From the NCBI GenBank assembly GCA_964385465.1, contig CAYLPJ010000062.1, positions 1 through 34,351 of the forward strand: 34,351 nucleotides of DNA, read 5' to 3'. How positions within the stretch are numbered: position 1 is the first letter of the stretch; every line of letters begins with the position of its first letter. Both the position numbers and the translations under genes were made by a program. Below the pieces are notes generated by a model. The model saw nothing but the letters and a program-made list of their open reading frames with translations. It did not search any database and had not been told where the DNA came from. Positions 7,539-15,489 of this stretch are shown here, in pieces. The stretch is from CAYLPJ01 sp964385465. GTDB lineage: Bacteria > Planctomycetota > Phycisphaerae > SM23-33.

Positions 7539-7581
7539 TGACTTGTCTCCCATGGAACGTGCCGGCAATGCCATGGCGGGC

Positions 7582-7611
7582 ATCCTATCGCCCGGGGGAG
7601 GAACGCATCAA
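7582..7611 (-). promoter_or_regulatory. Candidate araB promoter
   Basis: On the minus strand TTGATG (7611-7606) and TAGGAT (7587-7582) are separated by 18 bases and lie about 45 bases before the araB ATG. Both hexamers match four or five of six sigma-70 consensus bases. The rest of the 232-base gap from 7539 to 7770 shows no gene; it includes a less GC-rich patch near 7607-7642. Confidence 0.45.
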
Positions 7612-7770
7612 ATCCCAAGCGCCAAATTCCAGGCCCACGCAGGCCGCCAGGCGGGAACCGCCGGACGCCCGATCGAACTGGCCACCGTCCGTGGACTGGC
7701 TCCCCCTGCCGCCTCCCGCCTGCCCGCGGCTGGCGGTTGGCGTCCGCCCTCTCGGCGACGTCCCCGGTCG

Positions 7771-8334
7771 CTACGGAATGGTATCCCCCGCCCGCTCGGC
7801 GCGACGGAGCGTCCATGCGCCATCCCGGCGGACCCACTCGATCCGCCACGCCAGCAGGATCGGCCGCTGGGATTCGCCGCGGTAGACGCCCGCGCGGACC
7901 ACGCCTTCGGCGTAATCGTCCCGCACGGTGAGGTCGTCCTTCGGGTCCCCGATCAGGCGGACCTCGGTCACGTCGTACCGCTTGACCGCGGCCGCGACCG
8001 CCAGCGTGACCGCCTTGGCCTTCAGCCCTCGCCCCACGTGGACGTCGTAGATGCGGAAGTCCTCATCGAGGTGGTCCTCGATCACCTCGAACCGCCCGGC
8101 GCTGACGCCCTCGGTCACCTCCGCCAGGATGCCGTGGATCCGCTCGCGGTCGGTGACGACCCACCGCTCGGCCGCGTAGACCCCCGCGCCCAACAACACG
8201 GCGCACGCGACGGCGAGCAACAGCCCGGGCCTGCGGCTGCCGTACCACAACCCGCCGAGGACGGCCGCGGCGAGGCCGAGGGCGACGTAGGCCGGGAAGG
8301 GGTCCTCGAAGAGCGTTCGGGTGACCGTGTCCAT
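7771..8334 (-). CDS. Membrane-anchored NTF2/SnoaL-like protein of unknown function
   Basis: A 187-residue protein with two hydrophobic segments near the N-terminus (about residues 14-31 and 35-53), then a soluble domain of about 125 residues. The soluble part begins with a helix (RIHGILAEVTEGVSAGRFEVIEDHL) and proceeds through DFRIYDVHVG to strand-rich C-terminal text ending RIEWVRRDGAWTLRRAE, the usual pattern of the NTF2/SnoaL-like fold. Ligand and function are unknown. Two ATGs are possible, 8343 and 8334. A TACAAT hexamer overlaps the upper one, which favours 8334 and suggests a leaderless message. It is divergent from the MerR-like gene with a 76-base gap, so the two may share control. 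Confidence 0.65.
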   Translation of the reverse strand: MDTVTRTLFEDPFPAYVALGLAAAVLGGLWYGSRRPGLLLAVACAVLLGAGVYAAERWVVTDRERIHGILAEVTEGVSAGRFEVIEDHLDEDFRIYDVHVGRGLKAKAVTLAVAAAVKRYDVTEVRLIGDPKDDLTVRDDYAEGVVRAGVYRGESQRPILLAWRIEWVRRDGAWTLRRAERAGDTIP

Positions 8335-8410
8335 ACCGCGCATTGTAGCGGCCGGCCCCGCGCAGCTAAAGTTCCCGCCCCGCCCGGGGCGATAGAACTC
8401 CCAGCGACCC

Positions 8411-8665
8411 ATGAGCTCCAAACGGGATGCGTCCAAGCCGAGCGAGACGATGCGAATCTCGGAGGTCGCGCGCGCCGCGGGGGTCAGCACGCAGACGGTC
8501 GAGTATTACATCCTGCTGGGGCTCGTCGAGCCGCTCCGCCGCGCGGGCAGACGCGGGCGGTATTTCACGCGCGAGCACGTTCGCCGCATCCGCCTGATCC
8601 GCCAGCTCAACGCCTCGGGATACACGCTGCGGGCCATCCGCGAGACGTACCTGCGGGACAAGTGA
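8411..8665 (+). CDS. Minimal MerR-family DNA-binding regulator
   Basis: Only 84 residues. The MerR winged-helix signature spans most of the protein: MRISEVARAAGVSTQTVEYY, LGLVEPLRRAGRRGRYF and HVRRIRLIRQLNASGYTLRAIRE. There is no effector-binding or dimerising coiled-coil region beyond the third helix, so it resembles short MerR-type proteins such as excisionase-like or HspR-like members. The position (head to head with the NTF2-like gene, and 106 bases before the histidine kinase) suggests it controls one of these. The start at 8411 is chosen as the longest; a second ATG at 8450 just before RISEVA is also possible. Confidence 0.85.
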   Translation: MSSKRDASKPSETMRISEVARAAGVSTQTVEYYILLGLVEPLRRAGRRGRYFTREHVRRIRLIRQLNASGYTLRAIRETYLRDK

Positions 8666-8710
8666 CGCGGCGGGGTCCGCCGAGGGGCCCAGGCCGTCGG
8701 TCCGATCAAG

Positions 8711-8740
8711 AGGCCCACGCGGCGCAGTCCGTGGGCTTTC
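8711..8740 (+). terminator. Candidate terminator after the MerR-like gene
   Basis: GCCCACG (8713-8719) pairs with CGTGGGC (8730-8736) around a 10-base loop and is followed by TTTC. The 7-bp GC-rich stem lies 47 bases after the MerR stop and before the kinase start. The T-run is weak, so termination would be partial. Confidence 0.4.
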
Positions 8741-8765
8741 CCGGGACCGGCGGCGTTCGTAGAAT
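8737..8765 (+). promoter_or_regulatory. Candidate leaderless promoter of the histidine kinase
   Basis: TAGAAT at 8760-8765 lies six bases before the kinase ATG at 8772, with a weak TTTCCC hexamer 17 bases upstream. There is no Shine-Dalgarno sequence. The spacing would place the transcription start on the A of the start codon. Confidence 0.35.
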
Positions 8766-8771
8766 GCTCCC

Positions 8772-10394
8772 ATGGCCAAGCGGCTGGTGAAAATCTCGCT
8801 CGCGACGAAGATCCGCCTGCTGTTCGGGCTGGCGGTGCTGGGGATCATCGCCGCCGCGCTGGTCGTGCCCTGGTACTTCATGGAGCTGCTCGCCGAGCAG
8901 GGCGTCCAGCGCCCGGGCTCGGAGTTGACACGCCTGCGCCTCAACGAGTGGATCCAGGACCATCCCAAGGACCCCGCCGCGGCCGAGGACGCCTCCAGCC
9001 GCGTGGTCTCGCTGTACGCGGCCGCGGAGTCCGGCGGCTCGCGGACGGGCCCGAGCTTCGCGGTGCTGATCCCGGGCAAGAAGGATGCCCCGCGCCTGGA
9101 CAGCCGCGCGCGGGACGCCCGGCGGGCGTTCACCCGCAGCCCCGACCAGGAGCTGGTGATCATCGAGGACGAGAACGACCGGGGCGAGGTGATCTACCGC
9201 GGCTTCCGCGCCGTGCGCGCCGAGCCGCGCTGCCTGAACTGCCACGGCGCCTCGGCCCGCCCGGAACTTCGCTACCAGCCCGGGCAGCTGGTGGGGATGA
9301 TCGACGTCTCCCTGCCGGGCGAGACGGCCTCGACGCCGCTGGTCTGGCTCACGCGCGGGGCGTTCATCGTCGGGGCGGTGCTTGCGAGCCTGCTGGCGTT
9401 CATGGTGTTCACGCTGCTCAGCCAACGGCTGATCCTCCGCCCGCTGCGCGACCTGCGAGACCTCGCGGACAAGGTCGCCGAGGGCGATCTGTCCGTCCGC
9501 AGCAGCATCCGCACAGAGGACGAGCTCCAGCGGCTGGGAGAGAGCTTCAACGAGATGCTCGAGGCCATCAACGACCAGCACTCCAGACTCCGCGCCGCCA
9601 ACCGCGCCCTGGACGTCAAGCTCAACGAGCTGGCCGAGGCCAACGTCACGCTCTTCCGCGCCAACAAGGTCAAGAGCGAGTTCCTCGCCAACGTCTCCCA
9701 CGAGCTCCGCACGCCGCTGAACAGCATCATCGGCTTTGCCGACCTGCTCGCCGAACGCGACGACGAACGCATCCAGCGGTACGGGCGGAACATCTCCTCG
9801 GCCGCCAAGAACCTGCTGGGGATGATCAACGACCTGCTGGACATGGCGAAGATCGAGGCCGGGAAAGCGGACGTGCGGTTCGACAAGGTCTCGGTCACCG
9901 AGACCTGCCGCACGCTCCTGGGGCTCCTGGGACCGCTGGCGGAGAAGAAGGAGCTGGACCTCCGCGGCGAGATGGAAGACGACCTGCCGCTGGTGGTCAC
10001 CGACGGCGGAAAGCTCCAGCAGATCCTCTACAACCTGCTGTCCAACGCGATCAAGTTCACACCGGCCGGAGGGGAGGTGGTCCTGGCAACCGCGTGCACC
10101 CCGGACAGCGACGGCGGCGACGGCGAGGTGGCCGTCAGGGTCTCCGACACCGGGCCGGGAATCGCCGAGGCCGACCAGGCGCACATCTTCGAGAAGTTCT
10201 ACCAGGCCGACCCGTCGCTGACAAAGGAGTCCTACGGGACGGGGCTGGGCCTGGCGATCTCCAAGGAACTCACCGCGCTGCTCCACGGCCGACTCGACCT
10301 CAAGAGCTCCCCGGGCCAGGGGGCGACCTTCACGCTTCACCTCCCCGTCCGCCCACCGGAGGCTGCCGAAGCGCAACAAGAAGCCCGAGGCTGA
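8772..10394 (+). CDS. Sensor histidine kinase with a DUF3365-type heme-motif sensor domain
   Basis: A 540-residue membrane kinase. A first membrane helix (about 15-35) and a second (about 190-216) bracket an extracytoplasmic domain of the DUF3365/Tll0287 type. That domain holds CLNCH at residues 154-158, a c-type heme attachment motif, so a redox or gas signal is plausible. A HAMP segment (about 217-270) with a coiled linker leads to the HisKA box, with phospho-acceptor His310 in ANVSHELRTPLN. The ATPase domain shows the N box NLLSNAIKF (Asn425), the G1 box VSDTGPGIA and the G2 box GTGLGLAISKEL. All catalytic motifs are intact. No response regulator is adjacent, so the partner lies elsewhere. 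The C-terminus is convergent with the polyampholyte gene at 10447. Confidence 0.92.
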   Translation: MAKRLVKISLATKIRLLFGLAVLGIIAAALVVPWYFMELLAEQGVQRPGSELTRLRLNEWIQDHPKDPAAAEDASSRVVSLYAAAESGGSRTGPSFAVLIPGKKDAPRLDSRARDARRAFTRSPDQELVIIEDENDRGEVIYRGFRAVRAEPRCLNCHGASARPELRYQPGQLVGMIDVSLPGETASTPLVWLTRGAFIVGAVLASLLAFMVFTLLSQRLILRPLRDLRDLADKVAEGDLSVRSSIRTEDELQRLGESFNEMLEAINDQHSRLRAANRALDVKLNELAEANVTLFRANKVKSEFLANVSHELRTPLNSIIGFADLLAERDDERIQRYGRNISSAAKNLLGMINDLLDMAKIEAGKADVRFDKVSVTETCRTLLGLLGPLAEKKELDLRGEMEDDLPLVVTDGGKLQQILYNLLSNAIKFTPAGGEVVLATACTPDSDGGDGEVAVRVSDTGPGIAEADQAHIFEKFYQADPSLTKESYGTGLGLAISKELTALLHGRLDLKSSPGQGATFTLHLPVRPPEAAEAQQEARG

Positions 10395-10446
10395 GCCCCG
10401 CCAAGCCGCGCGGGCGCGCCGCAGACGCCGGCACCTCGCGGGGAGC

Positions 10447-11196
10447 CTACCCGTCGCCTTCCCGATCGCGATCGCGGTTGCGGTCGCGCTGCCCTTCGCC
10501 TTCCCCCTCGCGGTCCCGTTCCCGGTCCCGATCGCGTCTGCCCTCGCCGCCGCCCTCGCGGGCGCGGTTGCGATCGCGCTGGCCCTCGCCGTCGCCCTCA
10601 CGGGCGCGGTTGCGGTTGCGCTCGCCTTCTCCGTCGCCTTCACGGGCGCGGCGGCGGTTGCGGTCTCCCTCCCCTTCCCGGCCGCGGTCGCCTTCGATGC
10701 GGACGCCGGCCTTGCGGAGGGCGTTGCGGGCGGCGGGATTGCGCGGTGCGATCCGCAGGACGGCGCGGCAGGCTTCCACGGCGCCGGCGCGGTCGCCGGC
10801 CTGGTCGCGGCGATGCGCGAGGGCCAGGAGCTTCTTTACGGCGGCGGCGTTGACCCGCTCCATCGCGCGGCGGCGCTGCTCCATGACCTCCCCGACGGCT
10901 CCGCCGAACCGAGGCCCTTCGGCCTCCCGGGCCCTGTCGGCGCCGCGCCCCCCCTCGCCTTCGCGGTCCCGCTCGCGGTTGCGGTTGCGCTGCCCTTCGC
11001 CCTCGCCTTCCCGTTCACGGTCGCGGTTGCGATTGTGCTCGCCCTGGCCTTCACCCTCCCGGCCGCGATCGCGATCGCCTTCGCGGACGCCCTCCCGCTG
11101 GCGCCGACCTTTCCCCCGGCCACGATCGCCCTCGTCGTCCCCGAATGCCAGCGGCGTGATCGCCAGAATCGTCACGGCCAGGATTGTCGCGCGCAT
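10447..11196 (-). CDS. Secreted low-complexity polyampholyte protein with a TPR-like core
   Basis: A 249-residue protein with a clear signal peptide (MRATILAVTILAITPLAFG). Residues about 20-95 and 165-249 are built almost wholly from Arg, Glu, Gly, Asp, Asn and Gln in near-periodic units such as REGDGEGQRDRNRA. Between them, residues about 96-165 form an ordered helical segment (VKKLLALAHRRDQAGDRAGA, then EACRAVLRIAPRNPAARNAL) that looks like one or two TPR helices. The start ATG at 11196 is preceded by GGAGA. It follows the beta-lactamase-fold gene by 24 bases on the same strand. The frame is supported by the signal peptide, operon position and the helical core; the neighbouring open frames here are composition artefacts. 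Its function is unknown. Confidence 0.7.
   Translation of the reverse strand: MRATILAVTILAITPLAFGDDEGDRGRGKGRRQREGVREGDRDRGREGEGQGEHNRNRDREREGEGEGQRNRNRERDREGEGGRGADRAREAEGPRFGGAVGEVMEQRRRAMERVNAAAVKKLLALAHRRDQAGDRAGAVEACRAVLRIAPRNPAARNALRKAGVRIEGDRGREGEGDRNRRRAREGDGEGERNRNRAREGDGEGQRDRNRAREGGGEGRRDRDRERDREGEGEGQRDRNRDRDREGDG
10450..10700. repeat. 42-bp tandem repeat coding for REGDGEG-type units
   Basis: About four to five degenerate copies of a 14-codon unit, read on the minus strand as REGDGEGxRxRNRA, make up the C-terminal arm of the polyampholyte protein. The copies differ by substitutions and one insertion, as expected from slippage or unequal crossing over. Confidence 0.7.
10925..11100. 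repeat. Degenerate Arg/Glu/Gly repeat in the N-terminal arm
   Basis: Read on the minus strand, this stretch codes for recurring REGEGxGxxNRNRDRER-like units, similar to but less regular than the array at 10450-10700. The two arrays flank the helical core of the same protein. Confidence 0.6.
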
Positions 11197-11220
11197 CGTG
11201 GGTCTCCTTGTCTCGGCCGG

Positions 11221-12306
11221 TCAGCGGTCGGCGCCGGCCTGTCTGAGCAGCTCGAACATGCGGTCGTAGAGAGACATGTCGATGATTCTGTCTCCGCCCA
11301 TGCGGACGATGACCATCCGCCACTCCGGTACGATGAAGCAGATGTTGTTCTTGTTGCCCTGGGCGGCGAAGGTCCGCCGCGGGGCGCTGGGCCAGTGGGG
11401 CACGCCCTCGGGGTCCGGGCCGTTGGTCCACCAGTTGAAGCCGTAGTTTCCCGGCAGGCGGACGTACCACGCGTTCGGGTCGTAGGGAGGCACGTCGCCG
11501 CCCACGCGAGGGACGGTGGCGAAGTCGATATACCGACGGCTGATCAGCCGCTCGCCGTTCCATTCGCCGCCGCAACAGTATAGCCACCCGAACCGCGCGA
11601 AGTGGCGGGCGCTGGTCCGCACGCCGCTTTCCGGCCGGCCCGTCCCGCCGTTGATCTCCACCCCGCCCGCGGTGGTCTGCACGCCCCAGACGAACTCGTC
11701 GCCGTCCATGCCGATCTTGTGCCCGATGCGCTCGAGGAACAGGTCCTTCAGCGACCGCCCGGCCGACCTGGTGAGGATCGCGGCCATCAGGTCCGGCTCG
11801 CGGGAGTAGCGGAACTTCTCTCCCGGCTGATACAGCGGCGGGGCCAGCTCCAGCGACGTACCGCCCTCGGCCCGCGCGTAGCCGCTGGTGAACGTGCCGA
11901 GCTGGCGGAAGGTGACCTCGGGATAGAGGGCCTTCATTTCCGGCCAGCGCTTCCAGGCGAGCTCGCCCGGCTCGACGAGCCCGTCGTCCCACAGCAGGCC
12001 GAAGCACGTGCTGGTAAAGGACTTCGTGCAGGACCAGATCAACTGCACGTGATCGACGTTCTCCCCCTGCCAGACGACGTAGCCGTTGCGGACGATCATC
12101 ATCTCGCTCGTCCCGGTCTTGCCGACCACCGAGCGGACGAACGCGACGGCCTCGGCGACCTTGCCGGCCTCCAGGCCCTGCGAGGCCGGCGTGGCCGTCT
12201 GCCACTGCTTGCCGGGGAAGACGATCTCGGCCGGCGGCTGGGCGCAGCCGGCGAGGGTGACGAAGGCGACCAGAAGCGCAAGAGCGGCGGCATGGGTCAG
12301 GTGCAC
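11221..12306 (-). CDS. Serine beta-lactamase-fold lipoprotein (class C/esterase-like)
   Basis: A 361-residue protein from GTG 12306, chosen because GGAGA stands seven bases upstream and a signal peptide with the lipobox TLAGC (Cys21) follows at once. The serine hydrolase motif SxxK is SCTK at residues 92-95. The second motif reads Y167-S-R where YSN is usual in class C enzymes, and the third region AAQGNKNN stands in the place of the HGG/KTG box. The fold is that of beta-lactamase-related D-alanyl-D-alanine carboxypeptidases and EstB-type esterases; the altered second motif makes true beta-lactamase activity unlikely. It lies between the beta-helix gene (90-base gap with a hairpin) and the polyampholyte gene (24 bases). 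The frame remains open far upstream only as a shadow of the beta-helix gene. Confidence 0.85.
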   Translation of the reverse strand: MHLTHAAALALLVAFVTLAGCAQPPAEIVFPGKQWQTATPASQGLEAGKVAEAVAFVRSVVGKTGTSEMMIVRNGYVVWQGENVDHVQLIWSCTKSFTSTCFGLLWDDGLVEPGELAWKRWPEMKALYPEVTFRQLGTFTSGYARAEGGTSLELAPPLYQPGEKFRYSREPDLMAAILTRSAGRSLKDLFLERIGHKIGMDGDEFVWGVQTTAGGVEINGGTGRPESGVRTSARHFARFGWLYCCGGEWNGERLISRRYIDFATVPRVGGDVPPYDPNAWYVRLPGNYGFNWWTNGPDPEGVPHWPSAPRRTFAAQGNKNNICFIVPEWRMVIVRMGGDRIIDMSLYDRMFELLRQAGADR

Positions 12307-12332
12307 GTGGTGTTCTCCATTGGTTGGCCGAT

Positions 12333-12368
12333 CAACACGGCACCGCGGCGACGCGCCGCGCTGTGTTG
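12333..12368 (-). repeat. Intergenic hairpin between the beta-helix and beta-lactamase-fold genes
   Basis: CAACAC...GTGTTG forms the outer arms (12333-12338 and 12363-12368), and GCGGCG pairs with CGCCGC at the tip around a 3-base loop, with bulges between. It lies in the 89-base gap, about 30 bases before the GTG start. It may attenuate transcription or stabilise a processed message; no T-run follows. Confidence 0.5.
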
Positions 12369-12395
12369 GGGCTGCGGTTGCGGTGGCGGCTTGCG

Positions 12396-15300
12396 TTACT
12401 CGGCGGGGATGTCGATGTCGGGCTTGGCCCAGCGGGAAGTCTTCTCCGAGCCGGTAGCCGCCTGCCAGGCGGCGAAGCCCACGAACTTCCGGTTGTGCCA
12501 GGCCCCCGTCACGTCGAAGACATCCGTCGCGTCGGGGTTCCAGTACGTGTTGTTCTCGCCGCGGAATTCCTCGCGGACGAACTGCCGGTACAGCGGGGCG
12601 CTGGCGCTGATCCGCTCGACCATACGCGAGTCCGCCCCGCGCCGCGTCACCACCGTGCAGTTGCGGAGCACGAAGCCCGTCGAGCGTTGGTTCGCCACCC
12701 CGCCGTGGCCGCCCAGGGAGGCCTCGAAGCTCGGCGGGCTCTCGCGAACGTCCGAGTGGTTGAAGCCGAACTGCGGGCCGGTGTTGTCGGCCACGATGCA
12801 GCCGTCGAGCGTCACGTCGTGGACGTTCAGCAGGAAGAAGCCCATCCCGTCGTTGCCGATCAGCCGGCAGTTTTTCAGCAGGATCGGCCCCCATGAGATC
12901 TCGTGCCAGTGCCCCCGCTTCTGGTTGTAGTTGAAATCGCAGTTCTCGAAGATCAGGTTCGTCGCGATCACGTCGCCCCGCAGCCCCGCGCCGTGGTTGT
13001 GATGGCTGCGGACGTTGCGGAACAACACGTCCATGGCCGAGAGGTTGATCCCCCCCCCGCCGTGCGGGGTCGCCTTGAGCCCGCCGAGGTGCCCGACGCG
13101 GTTGTTGCCGGTGACCTCCACGTCCTCGACGATCCCGTTGCGGGCGTGGCCCAGCGCGAAGCCCTCGCAGCCGTTGTTGCGGATCGTGCAGCGGCGGATG
13201 GCGAAACCGTCCAGCGCCCGCGTCTTGAGCCCCGTGCCGAGATTGTCCTCGAAGACGCAGTCCTCGATCACCACGTCCTTCGGCTGGAGCTTCAGGTCGT
13301 ACACGTGACCGCTCACCAGCGGGTCGTAGCCGATGTCCACCGCCGCAGTGTCGAAGTAGTTCAGGTACCACGAGGCCGCGTGGCGGAAGATGAGGTTCCG
13401 CAACACCAGCCGCCACTTGTTCCGCGACCGCAGCAGCGTGGGGGCGAAGCCGACCTCGACCGTCGCGCCCTCGAGCTTGTCCACGCCCTCGGGCAGGCGG
13501 AGGAAGAGGCTGTCGGGATGGTCGTGCTCGTGGCCTTGGTACCGGCCGTCGCCGGGGCCCAGTTCGGCGACGCCGAACTGCCCGGGCTCCAGCGCCTCGA
13601 CGCCCGCGAAGCCCATGTACGTGTAGCCCGGCTTGCCCTTGGGCTTGCCCTCGGCGACGAGCAGGCCCACGTCGTTGTACACCCGCCCCCGCTTGTCCAC
13701 GTACGTGTACCGCTCCAGGATCCGCGGCCGCAGCAGCTTGCCGTTCACCGCCACCAGCTCGCGCCGGTGCGTGACGATGTGCGCCGTCGTGTAGTAGCCG
13801 CGGTTGACCAGCCCCCAGTCGTGGTGCCAGTCGTGGCGGTAGATCTTCCGCTCGGCGTCGACCAGTTCCCACGTCTGCGGCTCGAACCCTTCGGTCACCG
13901 AGCCGCTGATAACCACCTCCCCGGGCTTCTTGCCCTCGATCACCAGGAGCTGCTTCCGCGTGGCCCACATGTAGTTGTCGATCTCCAGCGCATCGGTCAG
14001 GCGGTACACGCCGGGCCAGAGCAGCACCCGCACGGGCCCGGTAAAGGCCGCGTGGTGGTCCCGGAAGCGGTTCAGCGCCGACTGGATCGTCCGCATGGGC
14101 CGGTCCGGGTCCGTGCCGGGGTTCAGGTCGCTGGCGCGCGGGCTGGCGGGGTTGACGTGCAGCGTGACCTTCACCGCCGACTCGTCGATCTCCGGCCCGG
14201 TGATCCGCGACGGGTCCACCTCGCGGCGCTTCTCGCTCGGGCCGAACATCGGATCCTCGCCGCCGGCGGGCTCAGCCTGCCCGGCCGGTGCGAAGTGGGC
14301 GACGACTTTCGGCTCGGCGACTTCCAGCACCCCGCCGGCGGGGCAGGCGAGGATGAGGCGCAGGCGGCGCGTGTTGCTGCCCCCCCCGTCGAGCTCGCGG
14401 CGGACGGATACCCACTTGCCGGCGTCCCCGGCGTCCGGCTGCCACCCCTTGGCGTAGCCGGACTCGATCCCGCCGATGGCGGCGTAGGCGAGGCTGACGT
14501 TGGGCAGCTTGTCCGCGGGGACACCGTCGAGTTCGCGCACGCGGGCGCGGAACGTGACGGTCATCGGCGTCGGGCCGGGCAGCATGACGTCCGTGCGGAT
14601 CAGCGCCGGCGATCTCGTCGATCGCGCCACGCGCTTGCCGTCGGCCTCGGCGAGGACAAAGCCCCCCCGCTTGTCCTTCCCGGCGGCCCGCCAGCCCTCC
14701 GGCATCCGGCCGAGCTCGCCCTCGAAACCGTCCAGCAGCACCGCGTCCACCACCCCGGCGGAGGGCTTGACCTTCGCCGGGGCCTTGGCGGCCGGGCGGG
14801 GTTTGGGCTTTGGCCCGGGTTTCGCGGCGGGGATGGTCGCCTCGGGGATCTCGCTCGGGGTCGGCTCGGGGCGGGGCTTGGCGGCGTCGTAAACGATGAC
14901 CCACGCGACGTCGAACCGCCCGGACTTTCCCTTGTAGCTGATCTCGACGTCGACGGCCGCCGCGGCGTCGGGGACGGGCATCGTGTGCTCGGCGACGGCC
15001 CAGTCGTGGTCCTCGCGGAACTTCAGCACGTCCTTCCACTCGCTCTTGCCCTCGGTGCCGTCGGTACCCACGAACCGCAGCGTGACGGTGGGCACGTCCC
15101 AGGGCTTCTCGCCCTGCTGGAAGCCGTCCAGCCGCGCCCGCACCGCCAGCGTCACCCGCTTGACGCCATCGGGAAGGTCCGACCGCCCCACCAGCCGCGC
15201 CGGGGACTCCGAGACGCGCAGGAACCGCTCGCCTTCTTCGGTCAGCAGCTTGAAGCGGGAGGCCATCCAGTTCTTGTCCGGCCGCCAGCCCTTGGGCAGC

Positions 15301-15413
15301 TTCCGCGGCCCGGGCTGGAAGACGCCCTGCGGCAGGAGGTTCTCGGCCGCGGGTGCGGCGGCGGCGAGCAGGAGCAGCGGGAGCGTCGCTGCGCGGGTGG
15401 CTTTCGTCAACAC
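12396..15413 (-). CDS. Large secreted right-handed parallel beta-helix protein
   Basis: A 1005-residue exported protein. The start is GTG 15413, with GAGGTGA six bases upstream, followed by a Leu/Ala signal peptide. Residues about 24-175 and 215-375 look like two related beta-sandwich modules (each ending near a VDVEISY or RLRLILACP strand), separated by a Pro/Lys-rich linker. From about residue 425, ASDLNPGTDPDRPMRTIQSA introduces the pectate-lyase-like solenoid, with many coils of the pattern VVIEDCVFEDN, FAIRRCTIRNNG and LIFENCDFNYN. Such proteins bind or cleave polysaccharides, and the region after the helix contains conserved Asn, His and Trp residues. The exact substrate is unknown. It heads the likely operon with the beta-lactamase-fold and polyampholyte genes. 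Confidence 0.88.
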   Translation of the reverse strand: MLTKATRAATLPLLLLAAAAPAAENLLPQGVFQPGPRKLPKGWRPDKNWMASRFKLLTEEGERFLRVSESPARLVGRSDLPDGVKRVTLAVRARLDGFQQGEKPWDVPTVTLRFVGTDGTEGKSEWKDVLKFREDHDWAVAEHTMPVPDAAAAVDVEISYKGKSGRFDVAWVIVYDAAKPRPEPTPSEIPEATIPAAKPGPKPKPRPAAKAPAKVKPSAGVVDAVLLDGFEGELGRMPEGWRAAGKDKRGGFVLAEADGKRVARSTRSPALIRTDVMLPGPTPMTVTFRARVRELDGVPADKLPNVSLAYAAIGGIESGYAKGWQPDAGDAGKWVSVRRELDGGGSNTRRLRLILACPAGGVLEVAEPKVVAHFAPAGQAEPAGGEDPMFGPSEKRREVDPSRITGPEIDESAVKVTLHVNPASPRASDLNPGTDPDRPMRTIQSALNRFRDHHAAFTGPVRVLLWPGVYRLTDALEIDNYMWATRKQLLVIEGKKPGEVVISGSVTEGFEPQTWELVDAERKIYRHDWHHDWGLVNRGYYTTAHIVTHRRELVAVNGKLLRPRILERYTYVDKRGRVYNDVGLLVAEGKPKGKPGYTYMGFAGVEALEPGQFGVAELGPGDGRYQGHEHDHPDSLFLRLPEGVDKLEGATVEVGFAPTLLRSRNKWRLVLRNLIFRHAASWYLNYFDTAAVDIGYDPLVSGHVYDLKLQPKDVVIEDCVFEDNLGTGLKTRALDGFAIRRCTIRNNGCEGFALGHARNGIVEDVEVTGNNRVGHLGGLKATPHGGGGINLSAMDVLFRNVRSHHNHGAGLRGDVIATNLIFENCDFNYNQKRGHWHEISWGPILLKNCRLIGNDGMGFFLLNVHDVTLDGCIVADNTGPQFGFNHSDVRESPPSFEASLGGHGGVANQRSTGFVLRNCTVVTRRGADSRMVERISASAPLYRQFVREEFRGENNTYWNPDATDVFDVTGAWHNRKFVGFAAWQAATGSEKTSRWAKPDIDIPAE

Positions 15414-15489
15414 GGTTTGTCACCTCGGATGGCGGCAGCGGAACGACATCGCGGCGACATGCCGCGGCGCCCTCCGGCCGGTTGGGGAG

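Noticed and set aside
4923..7541. 872-codon plus-strand open frame
   Set aside because: It is antisense to araB and the coiled-coil gene; no domain or signal is seen.
10450..11100. CRISPR-like array
   Set aside because: The units are contiguous 42-bp coding repeats without unique spacers.
8948..11269. 773-codon plus-strand frame with a Ser/Arg/Pro-rich repeat tail
   Set aside because: It is out of frame with the kinase and antisense to the polyampholyte gene; its repeats are the same DNA repeat read the other way. It lacks a signal peptide or ribosome site.
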